Notes: generated from the sequence alone by a model not told the origin. A stretch of DNA of 64,000 nucleotides from Solirubrobacter ginsenosidimutans (GCF_027587205.1 NZ_JAPDOD010000033.1:43765-107764); one strand, 5' to 3'. Counted from the stretch's first letter, positions 41,815-51,063 are shown. Translations and numbers: made by a program.

Positions 41815-44800
41815 ATGCTCATACGATCGATCACGGGACGTCGCTATTGGCGTCCAGCGGTCAAGGCAGCAGCGGTCACATCTGCGTGCGGGGTGCTGCT
41901 GGTCGCCGCCGGCAGCGCGCCCGCCGGGCCGGATGGCAGCGCAGTGGCGGTCCAGACGCTGCGCGTCAACACGATGGCCAATCCGATCGGCATCGGCGAC
42001 GCGACGCCGAACCTGAGTTGGAGGCTTTCAGGCGGGCGCCAGACCGCCTACGAGGTGCGGGTCGCGTCGTCCGCGGCACAGCTCGAGCAGCCGGACCTGT
42101 GGGACTCGGGCAAGGTGTCCTCGGGCGCCTCGTCCAACATCGCCTACGCGGGTGCCGCGCTCGCCTCGCGCAAGGCGGCGGTGTGGGACGTGCGCGTATG
42201 GGACGGATCCGGCGCCGCGAGTGACTGGAGCGAGCCGGCGACGTTCGACGTCGGCCTGCTCGCCAACCGCGACTGGTCTGCGAAGTGGATCGAGAACCCG
42301 GATTACACCTATGCGACCGGCGGCGTTCCGAACCCGCTTCCGATCTTCGCCAAGCCGTTCGACCTCTCCAAGCAGGTGACCAAGGCTCGGTTGTATATGA
42401 CCGGCCTCGGGCAGTACGCGGCGCAGCTCAACGGCAAGCCGGTCGGCGAGGCCGTGCTCGAGCCCGGGCAGACGTCGTACTTCGCCGAGGTCGACTACCG
42501 CACGTATGACGTCACGTCGCTGCTCAAGCAGGGCGGCAATCTCCTCGGCGTCGAGACCGGCAGCGGCGCCTATCAGCGCGTCATCACGGCGGGCCGGTAC
42601 TTCTTCCAGAACAACCCCGCGCCGGTCTACGGATCGCCCAAGGTGATCGCCGAGCTCGACCTCACCTACGCGGACGGCTCCAAGCAGACGATCGACAGCG
42701 ACTCGACGTGGCAGACCAAGCTCGGGCCGACGACCTTCTCCGCCTGGTGGGCGGGTGAGGATTACGACGCTCGTCGCCTGCCGACCGACTGGACGTCGGC
42801 GTCGGCGCTCAGCGGCTCCGGCTGGCGTGACGCCGGCCTCGTCACGCTCACGCCGACCACGACCCCGACGGACACGACGCCGCTGATCGCCGATCAGCGC
42901 CCGCCGGTGACCGTCGCCCGCGAGGCGCACCCGGTGGCGATCGCGCAGATCACGCGCGCCAACATCGCGACGACGCTCGCCGCGCCCGTGCGTCCGTCGG
43001 ACACGAACGTCAAGCTGGCGTCGATCAGCGGGCTCAACCCCGGCGACTCGATGAGCATCGACGGCGAGGCCCGCACCGTCGCGGGCGTCGGGACCGCGGC
43101 GGGCGCCGCCACGACGCTGTTCTCGCCGGCCGCCGCAGGTGACATCAACGTCAAGGTCTCGAGCATCACCGGCTTCGTGGTCGGCCAGCAGGCCCTGGTC
43201 GAGAACGAGCTCGCGACCATCACCGCGATCGGCACCGCCGGCACCGCGACGACCCTGTCGGCGGCGGCCGCCGCCGGAGCGACGAACCTGCGCGTCGCCT
43301 CGGTCACCAATCTCGCGGTCGGCGACAGCCTGACGGTGGACGGCGAGACGGTCACGATCACGTCGGTGGGTACGTCCGGCGCCAACGGCACCGGCGTCGG
43401 CGTCACCCCGGCACTCGCCGGGGCGCACGCGAGCGGCGCGGCCGTGCGCGACCAGAGCAAGGCGGGCACGGGCATCACGCTCTCGACCGCCTTGGGCGCC
43501 GCGCACGCGATCGGCACCGCCGCGCGCGGCGCGGGCACGGGCGTCACCGTCTCCGCGGGCTTCACCACCGCGCATGCGAACGGCGCCGCGGTGACGACCA
43601 CTCCCGGACCGACGTACGTGCTTGACTTCGGGAAGAACCTCTCGGGGCTTCCGAAGGTCAGCGCCTCCGGGCCGGCTGGGAGCACGGTCACGATGATCCC
43701 CGCCGAGGTCGCCAACGCCGACGGCACGATCAACATCAGCTCCACCAGCGCGTCGGCGACGAACCAGATCCTCTACCGCTACACGTTCGCCGGCAGCGGC
43801 ACGGAGACCTGGCACTCGCAGTTCACCTACAACGGCTTCCGGTACCTGCAGGTGACCGGCCTCGCGTCGGCGCCGACGGCCGACACCGTCACCGTGCAGG
43901 TCACGCACGCCTCCAACCGCGAGAGCGCGACGTTCGACAGCTCGAGCGACCTGCTCGATCAGATCTACACGATCTCCAAGCAGGCGCTGGAGAACAACAT
44001 GCAGTCGGTGCTGACGGACTGCCCGGATCGCGAGAAGGGTCCGTACACCGGCGACAACCTGCACAACATCGACACCGAGCTGACGCTGTTCGACATGCAG
44101 GCCTACGAGGGCCAGCTCGTCAACAACATGCGCACCGCGCAGCGCCCGGTGCCGGCGAACGGCCAGTTCCCCGGCATGATCGCCAACATCGCCCCGGAGT
44201 ACCACTTCGTCCCGCCGAGCTCCGGTGGCACATGGTTCCTCGACGAGCCCAACTGGGGCGGCGCCGTGATCATGATCCCGTGGAACCTCTACCAGGTCTA
44301 CGGCGACACCGACGCCATGCGCGTCAACTACGACGCGATGGTCAAGTGGCTCGACTGGGAGGCCACTACCAAGGCCGCCAACAACGGCAACATCCGCGGT
44401 CTCGGCGACTGGTCGGCTGCGCAGAGCACCACCGCGCAGCCGGTCATCGACTACGGCTACTACCGTGGCGCGAGCGCGATGGCCAAGATCGCCGCATTGC
44501 TCGGAAAGACGGCCGACGCCGACAAGTACTCGCAGCTGGCGACCAGCCTCGCGGCTGAGTACAACACGAAGTACCTGCACACCGACGCCGGCGGGAACGC
44601 CTGGTACGCGAACAACACCGAGGCGTCCAACGCCGTCGCGCTCGACGCCGGCCTGGTCCCGGCGCAATATCACGACGCGGTGGTCAACAGCCTCGTCGCC
44701 GCCGTGCACGCGTATGGCGATCGCATCGGCACCGGCTCGGTCGCGCTCGGTCCGCTGTTCCGGACGCTGCACGCCGCGGGCCGCGACGACGTCATCTACA

Positions 44801-45696
44801 CGATGGTCGCCAACCCCGCCTCGCCGGGCTACGCGTTCCTGGTCAACAGCGGCAAGACCACCCTGACCGAGAGCCTCAGCGGCACCGGCTCCCAGGACCA
44901 TCACTTCCTGGGCGAGGTCGCCTCCTGGTTCGTGCACGGCCTCGCCGGCATCCAGCAGGCTCCCGACTCGATCGGTTACCGCAGCCTCGAGATCAAGCCG
45001 GCGCTCGTCGGCGACCTCAACCACGCGGAAGGTACGTACGCCACGCCGCAAGGCGTCGCGTCGTCGAGCTGGACGCGTGCGGCGAACGGGCTGCTCAGCA
45101 CGCTCGCGGTGACCGTGCCCGGGAACACCACGGCACGCGTCTACGTGCCGACGTCGTCGCCGACCGAGACGTTCGTGGCCAATGGCAGCGCGGCCGTGAC
45201 CTATGTCGGCTACCAGAACGGCGCGCAGGTGTACGACGTCGCGGCCGGCAGCACGACGTTCGTGCACGGCACGAGCGTCGACACCGGAGTGGGCGGGACC
45301 GTCCCGGCCACGCTCGCGCTGTCGCTGGGCACACCGGCCGCGTTCGGGGCCTTCACTCCGGGCATCGGCCGGTCCTACGACGCGGCGACGACCGCGACCG
45401 TCACCTCGACCGCGGGCGATGCCACGCTCTCGGTCAGCGATCCGTCCTCGACGGCGACCGGCCGGCTGGTCAACGGCACGTTTGCTCTGAGTGAGCCGCT
45501 GCAGGCACGGGCGAACGCGGGTGCGTTCGCGCCGTTGCCGAGCAACGGACCGCTCACGTTGTTGACCTACGCGGGGCCGGTGAGCAACGACGCCGTCGCG
45601 ATCGGGTTCCGCCAGCACATCGGGTCGAGCCAGGCGCTCAGGACGGGCGCCTACAGCAAGACCTTGACGTTCACGTTGTCGACCACGACGCCCTGA
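41815..45696 (+). CDS. Secreted GH78 alpha-L-rhamnosidase (GH78-A) with inserted repeat module and TTTP module
   Basis: The protein has 1293 residues; GAGGAG precedes ATG 41815. A signal peptide ends near SAPAGPDG. Beta-rich domains follow (LRVNTMANPIGIGDATPNLS, YEVRVASS, SAKWIENPD), then a bacterial rhamnosidase jelly roll. Residues ~383-598 are a tandem-repeat insert between VAIAQIT and TYVLDFGKN. The (alpha/alpha)6 catalytic domain has DCPDREKGPYTGD with Asp735, Glu740 and Asp747 in the known GH78 acid cluster, and a TESLSGTGSQDHHF segment with the probable base Glu. The last 134 residues are the shared TTTP module. It should release rhamnose from plant or microbial glycans outside the cell. 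A conserved 25-bp element lies upstream and a strong hairpin follows. Confidence 0.93.
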   Translation: MLIRSITGRRYWRPAVKAAAVTSACGVLLVAAGSAPAGPDGSAVAVQTLRVNTMANPIGIGDATPNLSWRLSGGRQTAYEVRVASSAAQLEQPDLWDSGKVSSGASSNIAYAGAALASRKAAVWDVRVWDGSGAASDWSEPATFDVGLLANRDWSAKWIENPDYTYATGGVPNPLPIFAKPFDLSKQVTKARLYMTGLGQYAAQLNGKPVGEAVLEPGQTSYFAEVDYRTYDVTSLLKQGGNLLGVETGSGAYQRVITAGRYFFQNNPAPVYGSPKVIAELDLTYADGSKQTIDSDSTWQTKLGPTTFSAWWAGEDYDARRLPTDWTSASALSGSGWRDAGLVTLTPTTTPTDTTPLIADQRPPVTVAREAHPVAIAQITRANIATTLAAPVRPSDTNVKLASISGLNPGDSMSIDGEARTVAGVGTAAGAATTLFSPAAAGDINVKVSSITGFVVGQQALVENELATITAIGTAGTATTLSAAAAAGATNLRVASVTNLAVGDSLTVDGETVTITSVGTSGANGTGVGVTPALAGAHASGAAVRDQSKAGTGITLSTALGAAHAIGTAARGAGTGVTVSAGFTTAHANGAAVTTTPGPTYVLDFGKNLSGLPKVSASGPAGSTVTMIPAEVANADGTINISSTSASATNQILYRYTFAGSGTETWHSQFTYNGFRYLQVTGLASAPTADTVTVQVTHASNRESATFDSSSDLLDQIYTISKQALENNMQSVLTDCPDREKGPYTGDNLHNIDTELTLFDMQAYEGQLVNNMRTAQRPVPANGQFPGMIANIAPEYHFVPPSSGGTWFLDEPNWGGAVIMIPWNLYQVYGDTDAMRVNYDAMVKWLDWEATTKAANNGNIRGLGDWSAAQSTTAQPVIDYGYYRGASAMAKIAALLGKTADADKYSQLATSLAAEYNTKYLHTDAGGNAWYANNTEASNAVALDAGLVPAQYHDAVVNSLVAAVHAYGDRIGTGSVALGPLFRTLHAAGRDDVIYTMVANPASPGYAFLVNSGKTTLTESLSGTGSQDHHFLGEVASWFVHGLAGIQQAPDSIGYRSLEIKPALVGDLNHAEGTYATPQGVASSSWTRAANGLLSTLAVTVPGNTTARVYVPTSSPTETFVANGSAAVTYVGYQNGAQVYDVAAGSTTFVHGTSVDTGVGGTVPATLALSLGTPAAFGAFTPGIGRSYDAATTATVTSTAGDATLSVSDPSSTATGRLVNGTFALSEPLQARANAGAFAPLPSNGPLTLLTYAGPVSNDAVAIGFRQHIGSSQALRTGAYSKTLTFTLSTTTP
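42961..43610 (+). repeat. Tandem-repeat insert in GH78-A
   Basis: Three ~46-residue units follow one consensus: (T)NVKVASVTGLAVGDSLxVDG, ExVTITxVGTxGxxTTL, SAAAAAGA. Three shorter units of the form GTGxTxSxxLxxAHAxGAAV follow. The same units occur in GH78-B at 51478-52100, at a different position of the host enzyme. Confidence 0.85.
45292..45693 (+). repeat. TTTP-terminal module, copy 2 (in GH78-A)
   Basis: These 134 codons run from GGTVPATLALSLG to FTLSTTTP and the stop. They match the C-terminal modules of the xylanase (22546) and GH78-B (53821), with nearly identical blocks (STAGDATLSV, LRTGAYSKTLTFTLSTTTP). Confidence 0.85.
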
Positions 45697-45707
45697 ATCC
45701 AGTGCAT

Positions 45708-45733
45708 GCGCCGGCCGCTGTCGCGGCCGGCGC
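45708..45733 (+). terminator. Terminator hairpin after GH78-A
   Basis: Perfect arms GCGCCGGCCGC and GCGGCCGGCGC around loop TGTC begin 11 bases after the GH78-A stop. It separates GH78-A from the LuxR/AAA gene and argues against the GTG at 45702 as that gene's start. Confidence 0.8.
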
Positions 45734-45773
45734 TTCGCACCGGCCGACTGAAAGGGCTGGTAAGAGTGGCTTG

Positions 45774-48500
45774 GTGGGATACGCCGGGACATCACCGTTC
45801 GTGGATCGCGAAGCCGAATTCGGTGCGTTGCAAGCCGCCTTCGATCAGGTCATCAAGGGCCAGCCGCGGACCCTGGTGATCGAGGGCGAAGCCGGGATCG
45901 GCAAGACCACGCTCGTCGAGCAGTTCCTCTCCCGGCTTGCCTCCGTCAGGCTGCTGCGCGCCAGCGGCGAGGAGTCAGAGGCGCACGTGCCGTTCGCGAT
46001 GGCAGACCAGCTTCTCCGTGACGCCGGCACCGCGAGCGACGCGCTGCTGACCGGACAGCACGTCCGCGTCGGGATGGAGCTGCTGGAGCTGATGGCGTCG
46101 ACCACCGGCGGCGCCGAAGCGGTCGTCTTCGTCGACGACGCGCATCTGGCCGATACCGAATCGCTGCGCGCGTTGCTGTTCGCGGCGCGCCGGCTTGCCG
46201 CGAGCCGCGTGCTGTTGCTCGTCGTCGTTCGCGGGAGCGCCGACGAGACGCTGCCCGAAGGCTGGCAGAAGCTCGCGACGGAGCCGTCCGGTGGAGTCTT
46301 GAGCGTCGGACGGCTCGACCCGGGCCAGATCGCGGCGCTGGGCGTGACGCTCGGCGTCGCCATGACGCCGGATGCCGCCCGCCGGCTCTGCGAGCACACG
46401 CGTGGCAATCCGCTGCACGCGCGAGCCGTGCTGCAGGAGCTTCCCGCCGAGGGGACGTGGCAGCACGAGGATCGGCCACTCCCGGTCCCCAAGTCCTATG
46501 CGCAGCTGATCCTGCGACAACTCGATCGGTGCGCGCCCGACGTGGTCGGCCTGATCCAGGCCGCTTCGGTCCTCGGGGTGCGTGCGCCGCTGCATCCGGT
46601 GAACGAGCTCGCGCGGCTGCAAGACCCGCTCGAGACGCTCGACGATGCCCTCGAAAGTCGGCTCATGCGTCTCGACCAGGGGGCCGGCGGCGCGTTCGTC
46701 GAGTTCTCGCATCCGCTGATCCGCGCCGCCATCTACGACGCGATCCCACAGGCGCGCCGCGCCGCGCTCAACACCGCGGCCGCGGAACTGCTGGAAGATG
46801 CTGGGGCAGTGATGCGGCATCGCGTGGAGGCAGCGACGGTCGCCGACGAGACGTTGCTGGCGGAGCTGGAAACCCAGGCCCACGAGCAGATGTCGCGAGG
46901 GGCCTGGGCCGGCGCGGTGTCCAACCTGCTCGCCGCGAGCCGTCTGCACCCACGGCCCACGGATCGCGACCGCCTCGCGCTGGAGGCGATTGAAGCGATG
47001 ATGTACTCCGGCGACGGTGCCGCGGCCCGCCGGCTCGCGGAGCGGGTCAGCTTCGCCGATGGGCCGCGCCGCGACAGCGTCCTGGCCTACCTGGCGATCT
47101 TCGCGGGAGACCTCGAGGCGGCGCAACGGCTGCTGGCGCTTGCGTGGGAGCGGCGAGAGCTCGCCGATGACGATCGGCTCTCGGCGACGATCGCGCAACG
47201 CAGCGCGTTTCTCGCGACATCGCGACTCCGAGGCCACGAGGCGCTCGAGTGGGTCGCCCGCGCACACGCGCTCGCGCCGGGTGACGCGGCGACGGCGCGG
47301 CTGGTGGCGCCGTCTGAGGCCCTTGGCTCCAGCTTCATCGGCCGCCGCGAAGACGCGTACGCCGCGCTCGATCGCTGGCTTGAGCCGCGGCCCGGCGCCG
47401 GCTTCGTGCTCCTGGCCCTCAAGGGGTTCCTGGTGCTGGCCGACGGAAACGTCAACGCGGCCCGCTCGGCCTTCGCGACGTCCGCTCGCGAAAGCCTCGC
47501 CGAAGGTCTGCTCGTGGTCGCTGCCCTCTCGCTCTCGGGTCTGACCTATGTCGAGTACGTGGCGGGAGAGTGGGACCACGCGGTGGTCTCGTCGGAACGG
47601 GCCATCTCGCTCGCGATCGAATCCGAGGACCGCTGGGTCACCGGTCAAGCGCACTGGAGGGCCTCGTATGTCGCCACCGCGCGGGGTGATTGGCCGGTCG
47701 CGGAGGCTCACGTGCGCGCGATCCACGACCAGGCGCCGAGCTTTGAACGCCATCGCGCCGCCGCGGCGATCGCTGCGGCTGGGTTCGCGGCGGCTCGCGA
47801 GCGCCCGGCCGAGGTTCTCGACGCGCTGGCTCCTCTGGAGCAGATGCGGTCTCACGAGGGCGTCGACGATCCCGCGTTCCTGCCGTGGCAGCATCTGAAG
47901 GCGCACGCGCTCGTCGATGGCGGCCAGTTCGACGAGGCTGAGCGGTTTCTCGCCGAGGCGGCCGGCATCGCGTCGTCGCGCGCCAACCCGCTGCTGGGGG
48001 CGCGACTGGCGCACGCGCGCGCCAAGCTCGAGTTCTCCCGCCGCCGGCTCGGGCAGTCGATCGAGGCTTTCCAGGAGGCCCGTGCGCTGATCGAGCCGCT
48101 CGCCATGCCGTATGAGCAGGCGCTGATCGAGCTCTCGCACGGTCAGGTGTTGAGACGCACGGGGGAGCGACGGGCCGCCGCGGCGATGTTGCTCGCGGCG
48201 CACGGGCGGCTGAACGAGCTCAAGGCCCTGCCGGCGCTCCAGCGCTGCGCGAACGAGCTCGCGGCGTGCGGCCTGTCACCGTCGGCGCGCAAGACGCGCG
48301 ACTACACCGCGCTGACCCCCCAGGAGGTCGCGGTCACGAGGCTGGTCGTGTCGGGGATGAGCAATCGCGAGGTCTCAGTCGAGCTGATGCTGAGCACGAA
48401 GACCGTCGAGTTCCATTTGAGCAACGTCTACACGAAGCTCGGCGTGCGCTCGCGCTCGGAGCTCCGGGCTCGCGCCCGGGCGAGCGAGCTCACGCTCTGA
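45774..48500 (+). CDS. LuxR/AAA (LAL-type) transcriptional regulator
   Basis: The protein has 908 residues from GTG 45774, with AAGAG seven bases upstream; an earlier in-frame GTG lies before the terminator hairpin. FVDREAEFGALQAAF, Walker A GEAGIGKTTLVEQF, Walker B AVVFVDDAHLADTES, helical repeats and a LuxR HTH (LTPQEVAVTRLVVSGMSNRE, VSVELMLSTKTVEFHLSNVY) are visible. It is the most diverged of the four LAL proteins here. It lies inside the rhamnoside block, between GH78-A and the DeoR gene, but lacks the 25-bp element. It could be a second regulator of the locus. Confidence 0.9.
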   Translation: MGYAGTSPFVDREAEFGALQAAFDQVIKGQPRTLVIEGEAGIGKTTLVEQFLSRLASVRLLRASGEESEAHVPFAMADQLLRDAGTASDALLTGQHVRVGMELLELMASTTGGAEAVVFVDDAHLADTESLRALLFAARRLAASRVLLLVVVRGSADETLPEGWQKLATEPSGGVLSVGRLDPGQIAALGVTLGVAMTPDAARRLCEHTRGNPLHARAVLQELPAEGTWQHEDRPLPVPKSYAQLILRQLDRCAPDVVGLIQAASVLGVRAPLHPVNELARLQDPLETLDDALESRLMRLDQGAGGAFVEFSHPLIRAAIYDAIPQARRAALNTAAAELLEDAGAVMRHRVEAATVADETLLAELETQAHEQMSRGAWAGAVSNLLAASRLHPRPTDRDRLALEAIEAMMYSGDGAAARRLAERVSFADGPRRDSVLAYLAIFAGDLEAAQRLLALAWERRELADDDRLSATIAQRSAFLATSRLRGHEALEWVARAHALAPGDAATARLVAPSEALGSSFIGRREDAYAALDRWLEPRPGAGFVLLALKGFLVLADGNVNAARSAFATSARESLAEGLLVVAALSLSGLTYVEYVAGEWDHAVVSSERAISLAIESEDRWVTGQAHWRASYVATARGDWPVAEAHVRAIHDQAPSFERHRAAAAIAAAGFAAARERPAEVLDALAPLEQMRSHEGVDDPAFLPWQHLKAHALVDGGQFDEAERFLAEAAGIASSRANPLLGARLAHARAKLEFSRRRLGQSIEAFQEARALIEPLAMPYEQALIELSHGQVLRRTGERRAAAAMLLAAHGRLNELKALPALQRCANELAACGLSPSARKTRDYTALTPQEVAVTRLVVSGMSNREVSVELMLSTKTVEFHLSNVYTKLGVRSRSELRARARASELTL

Positions 48501-48537
48501 GCGAGCGGTCGACCGCACGCCGGCGGCGCAGCGGCAG

Positions 48538-48562
48538 CCTAGGGGTTCTCCCGGGCGCGAAC
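48538..48562 (+). promoter_or_regulatory. 25-bp conserved upstream element, copy 2 (DeoR gene)
   Basis: The CCTAGGG-N5-C-N-CGGGCGCGAAC pattern ends 129 bases before the DeoR ATG, in the intergenic region after the LuxR/AAA gene. Presence of the element before the regulator gene itself fits autoregulation. Confidence 0.75.
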
Positions 48563-48691
48563 GGGCAGTCGAGGCGGTACAACCCGGCGTGCGCCTTCGC
48601 GGTCGCCTGGTCCCGTTTCATCGGCCCACCCGCGTTGAAACGATCAGAGAGTTCATGAACGCAACGGAAAAGCGTCTGTCGAGAGCGAACG

Positions 48692-49531
48692 ATGGTTGAT
48701 GAATTCGGGCCCCTGCAGCTGAGCGAGGCGCGACGGGAAGCGATCCGGAAGCTGTTGATGGAGTCGGGTGCGGTGACGACGCGGGAGTTGCAAGCGCGCT
48801 TCGGCGTCTCCCCGATCACGGTGCGGCGAGATCTGGAAGCCCTCGAGCAGCGTGGCACCGCGCGCCGCACCCATGGGGGCGCCGTCCTGCCGTCCGTCGC
48901 GATACCCGACGGCTCCTTCACACAGCGAATCGAGCGCGCGACCGACGCAAAGCTCCGGTTGGCGGAAGCGGCGTGCAACATGCTGTCCGGGGGTGAGACG
49001 GTGTTCCTGGACTCGTCGACCACCGCCTACTTCATCGCTCGCCGGATCACTCAAGGTTCGCTCAGCCTGAGGGTGATCACCAATAGCGGGCCGGTGATGC
49101 AGCTGCTGGCATCTTCTGAAGAGTCCAATGTCGATCTCTACGCGATCGGCGGAATGCTGCGACGGCTCACGGGCTCGTACGTCGGACCGTCATCGGTGCG
49201 AATGATCCGCGATCTCTGGGCGGACAGGGTGTTCTTAGGGGTGACGGGCGTGACGGCCGGCGGGATGCTCACCGACACGGATCAACTGGAGGCCTCGGTC
49301 AAGCTCGCGATGCTCGAGCAGGCAAGGGAGTCCGTGCTGCTCGTCGACGCGTCGAAGTTCGCTAAGTATGGGCGACAGGCGATCGCCTCTCTGGACGCGG
49401 TCTCGCTCGTCTTGGCGGACGGGCTCGGGGATGAGGAGCTCGATCGGCTCCGTCTCAAGGGCGTGGCGGTGCAGCTCGTCGATACGCCGGCGTCGCGCAG
49501 ATTCAAGGCCAGGACGACCACCGACGATTGA
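48692..49531 (+). CDS. DeoR/GlpR-family transcriptional regulator
   Basis: The protein has 279 residues. The N-terminal winged helix is LSEARREAIRKLLMESGAVT, TRELQARFGVSPITVRRDLE, ALEQRGTARRTHGGAV. The DeoR sensor domain follows (ETVFLDSSTTAYFIAR, VITNSGPVMQLL, YAIGGMLRRLTGSYVGPSSV, LLVDASKFAKYGRQAI), which usually binds a sugar phosphate. It is followed by an MFS transporter gene 111 bases away and surrounded by two GH78 genes. It is the natural candidate for the protein that binds the 25-bp elements, probably responding to a rhamnose-derived phosphate. Confidence 0.92.
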   Translation: MVDEFGPLQLSEARREAIRKLLMESGAVTTRELQARFGVSPITVRRDLEALEQRGTARRTHGGAVLPSVAIPDGSFTQRIERATDAKLRLAEAACNMLSGGETVFLDSSTTAYFIARRITQGSLSLRVITNSGPVMQLLASSEESNVDLYAIGGMLRRLTGSYVGPSSVRMIRDLWADRVFLGVTGVTAGGMLTDTDQLEASVKLAMLEQARESVLLVDASKFAKYGRQAIASLDAVSLVLADGLGDEELDRLRLKGVAVQLVDTPASRRFKARTTTDD

Positions 49532-49585
49532 CAGCTTCCGACCGCCGTTGGTAGATTCTGGGCGATTGTGCCATGTATGGTCTGG

Positions 49586-49603
49586 TAGCGACCATTATCG
49601 CTA
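49586..49603. promoter_or_regulatory. Inverted repeat before the MFS gene
   Basis: TAGCGA-CCATTA-TCGCTA is a perfect six-base inverted repeat with a six-base centre, 40 bases before the MFS GTG. It sits in the 111-base gap after the DeoR gene and could be an operator for the transporter gene. Confidence 0.4.
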
Positions 49604-49642
49604 TCGACGGCGCGGTCGAGTTCCAACGTCCGGAGGAGAGTC

Positions 49643-50914
49643 GTGACGGCAGGTCGGGGCGTTTGGCGCAACACCATCCTCGCTGCGCTCGCGAGCTACA
49701 TCGACGCGGGCTCGATCGTCGCGGGCGCGGCGGGACTGGCGCTGTGGGCGGATGAGTTCGGTCTCGGGTCGAGCACGATCGGCCTGATCGGGGCGTTCAG
49801 CTCGAACGCGATCTCGGCCGGCGCCGGAGCGCTGGCCGGCGGCTGGCTGTGCGACCGGCTCGGGCGCCGACGGGTCTATCAGTGGGACTTGCTGCTCTAC
49901 GCGTTCGGGCTGCTCTGGATCATCTTCGCCACGACGCCGTGGATGCTGATCACCGGCTACGTGTTCGCCGGTCTCGCCGTCGGCGCGGATGTCCCCGCCT
50001 CCTGGACCTTGATCGCCGAGACCGCGCCCGCCCGCAAGCGCGGGCGCTACGGCGGGACCGCACAACTGTTGTGGAGCCTTGGCCCGATGGTGGTGTTGCT
50101 GATGGCGCTGGCGCTCTCCGGGCTCGGCGTTCTCGGGATCCGGATCATCTTCGCCCACCTGCTCATCGTGTCGCTCGTGCTGTGGGCACTGCGCCGCCGG
50201 ATGCACGAGTCGCCGATGTGGGAGGACGCCAAGGAGCGAGCGACGACGAGGCTCGCGGACGTCCGGGTGCTGCTCAGCCGCTCCTACCTGCCGCCGCTGC
50301 TGTTCCTGGCGGGGATGTACGGCTTCTGGAACCTGAAAGCCGGCACGAGCGGCTTCTTCCTGCCCTACATCCTGCGGACCGCGGGAAACCAGAGCCAGGC
50401 CGCGAGCGTCGCGTTTCAGGCGGTCGGCTTTGTCCTCGGGAGCCTTGGGATCGTGTTCGTGTTCATGCGCCTCGTGGACCGGACGAATCAGCGTCGGATG
50501 TTGCTGACCAGCGTCGGTTTGCAGATTGCCGCGATGCTGCTGTTCGCGCTGTTCCCGCTCACCACGCTGGTCGCGATCCTGTACGTGCTGGTCGGTGGTA
50601 TCGGTGGCGGCTTCGGGCCGCAGGCGTTCTTCCAGCTCTGGAGCGCCGAGCTCTTCCCGACCACGCTGCGCGCGTCCGCGCTCGGCCTGATGTTCGCCGT
50701 CGTCCGGATCGCGCTCGGGATCTGGAGCCTGTACGTGCCCGCGATCACCGCGGCGGGCTTTCACACCCTCGCATGGCTGCTGACCGGGTTCCTGATCGTC
50801 AGCGGCGTCCTCGGTTTCGCCTTCGCACCGTCCAACCCCGGCCGCTCGCTCGCCGAGCTCCATCCCGAGCCCGCGAACAGTGTGGAGCCGTCAGTCCTCG
50901 TAGCCGCCCGGTAG
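49643..50914 (+). CDS. MFS transporter (sugar-porter-like)
   Basis: The protein has 423 residues from GTG 49643, with GGAGGAGAG upstream. Twelve hydrophobic segments are visible. The loop 2-3 motif GGWLCDRLGRRRVYQWDLLL (G-x3-D-R-x-GRR) is the MFS signature. DVPASWTLIAETAPARKRGR (PxxxExxPxxxRG-like) and AELFPTTLRASALG are typical sugar-porter motifs. Situated after the DeoR gene and between two rhamnosidase genes, it is probably the importer of released rhamnose or rhamnosides. Confidence 0.9.
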   Translation: MTAGRGVWRNTILAALASYIDAGSIVAGAAGLALWADEFGLGSSTIGLIGAFSSNAISAGAGALAGGWLCDRLGRRRVYQWDLLLYAFGLLWIIFATTPWMLITGYVFAGLAVGADVPASWTLIAETAPARKRGRYGGTAQLLWSLGPMVVLLMALALSGLGVLGIRIIFAHLLIVSLVLWALRRRMHESPMWEDAKERATTRLADVRVLLSRSYLPPLLFLAGMYGFWNLKAGTSGFFLPYILRTAGNQSQAASVAFQAVGFVLGSLGIVFVFMRLVDRTNQRRMLLTSVGLQIAAMLLFALFPLTTLVAILYVLVGGIGGGFGPQAFFQLWSAELFPTTLRASALGLMFAVVRIALGIWSLYVPAITAAGFHTLAWLLTGFLIVSGVLGFAFAPSNPGRSLAELHPEPANSVEPSVLVAAR

Positions 50915-50935
50915 CGGTCGCACCAAGGGTCACGT

Positions 50936-50960
50936 CCTAGGGAAAAGCTCGGGCGCGAAC
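50936..50960 (+). promoter_or_regulatory. 25-bp conserved upstream element, copy 3 (GH78-B)
   Basis: The same CCTAGGG-N5-C-N-CGGGCGCGAAC pattern ends 103 bases before the GTG of GH78-B. It lies after the MFS stop, so GH78-B has its own promoter. Confidence 0.75.
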
Positions 50961-51063
50961 TTCGGCATGGCTCTGTAAAACCGCGTTTGGGGGCTGTTGT
51001 GATCGAGTGGGATTCAGTTTCCGTCGAGACGACCGCAGCCGAACACAAGGTGAGGAGAGTTCT

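Noticed and set aside
45702..45773. GTG 45702 as start of the LuxR/AAA gene
   Set aside because: The extra residues are encoded by the terminator hairpin of GH78-A, and the recognisable protein begins after 45774.
42028..45795. Long minus-strand open frame (over 1200 codons) opposite GH78-A
   Set aside because: It is an antisense shadow: composition is Arg/Gly/His-rich without domains, and the plus strand has a complete GH78 protein with signal peptide and catalytic motifs.
48504..48515. GCGGTCGACCGC palindrome after the LuxR/AAA gene as a terminator
   Set aside because: It has no loop; a 12-base self-complementary site without loop is weak evidence and may be chance.
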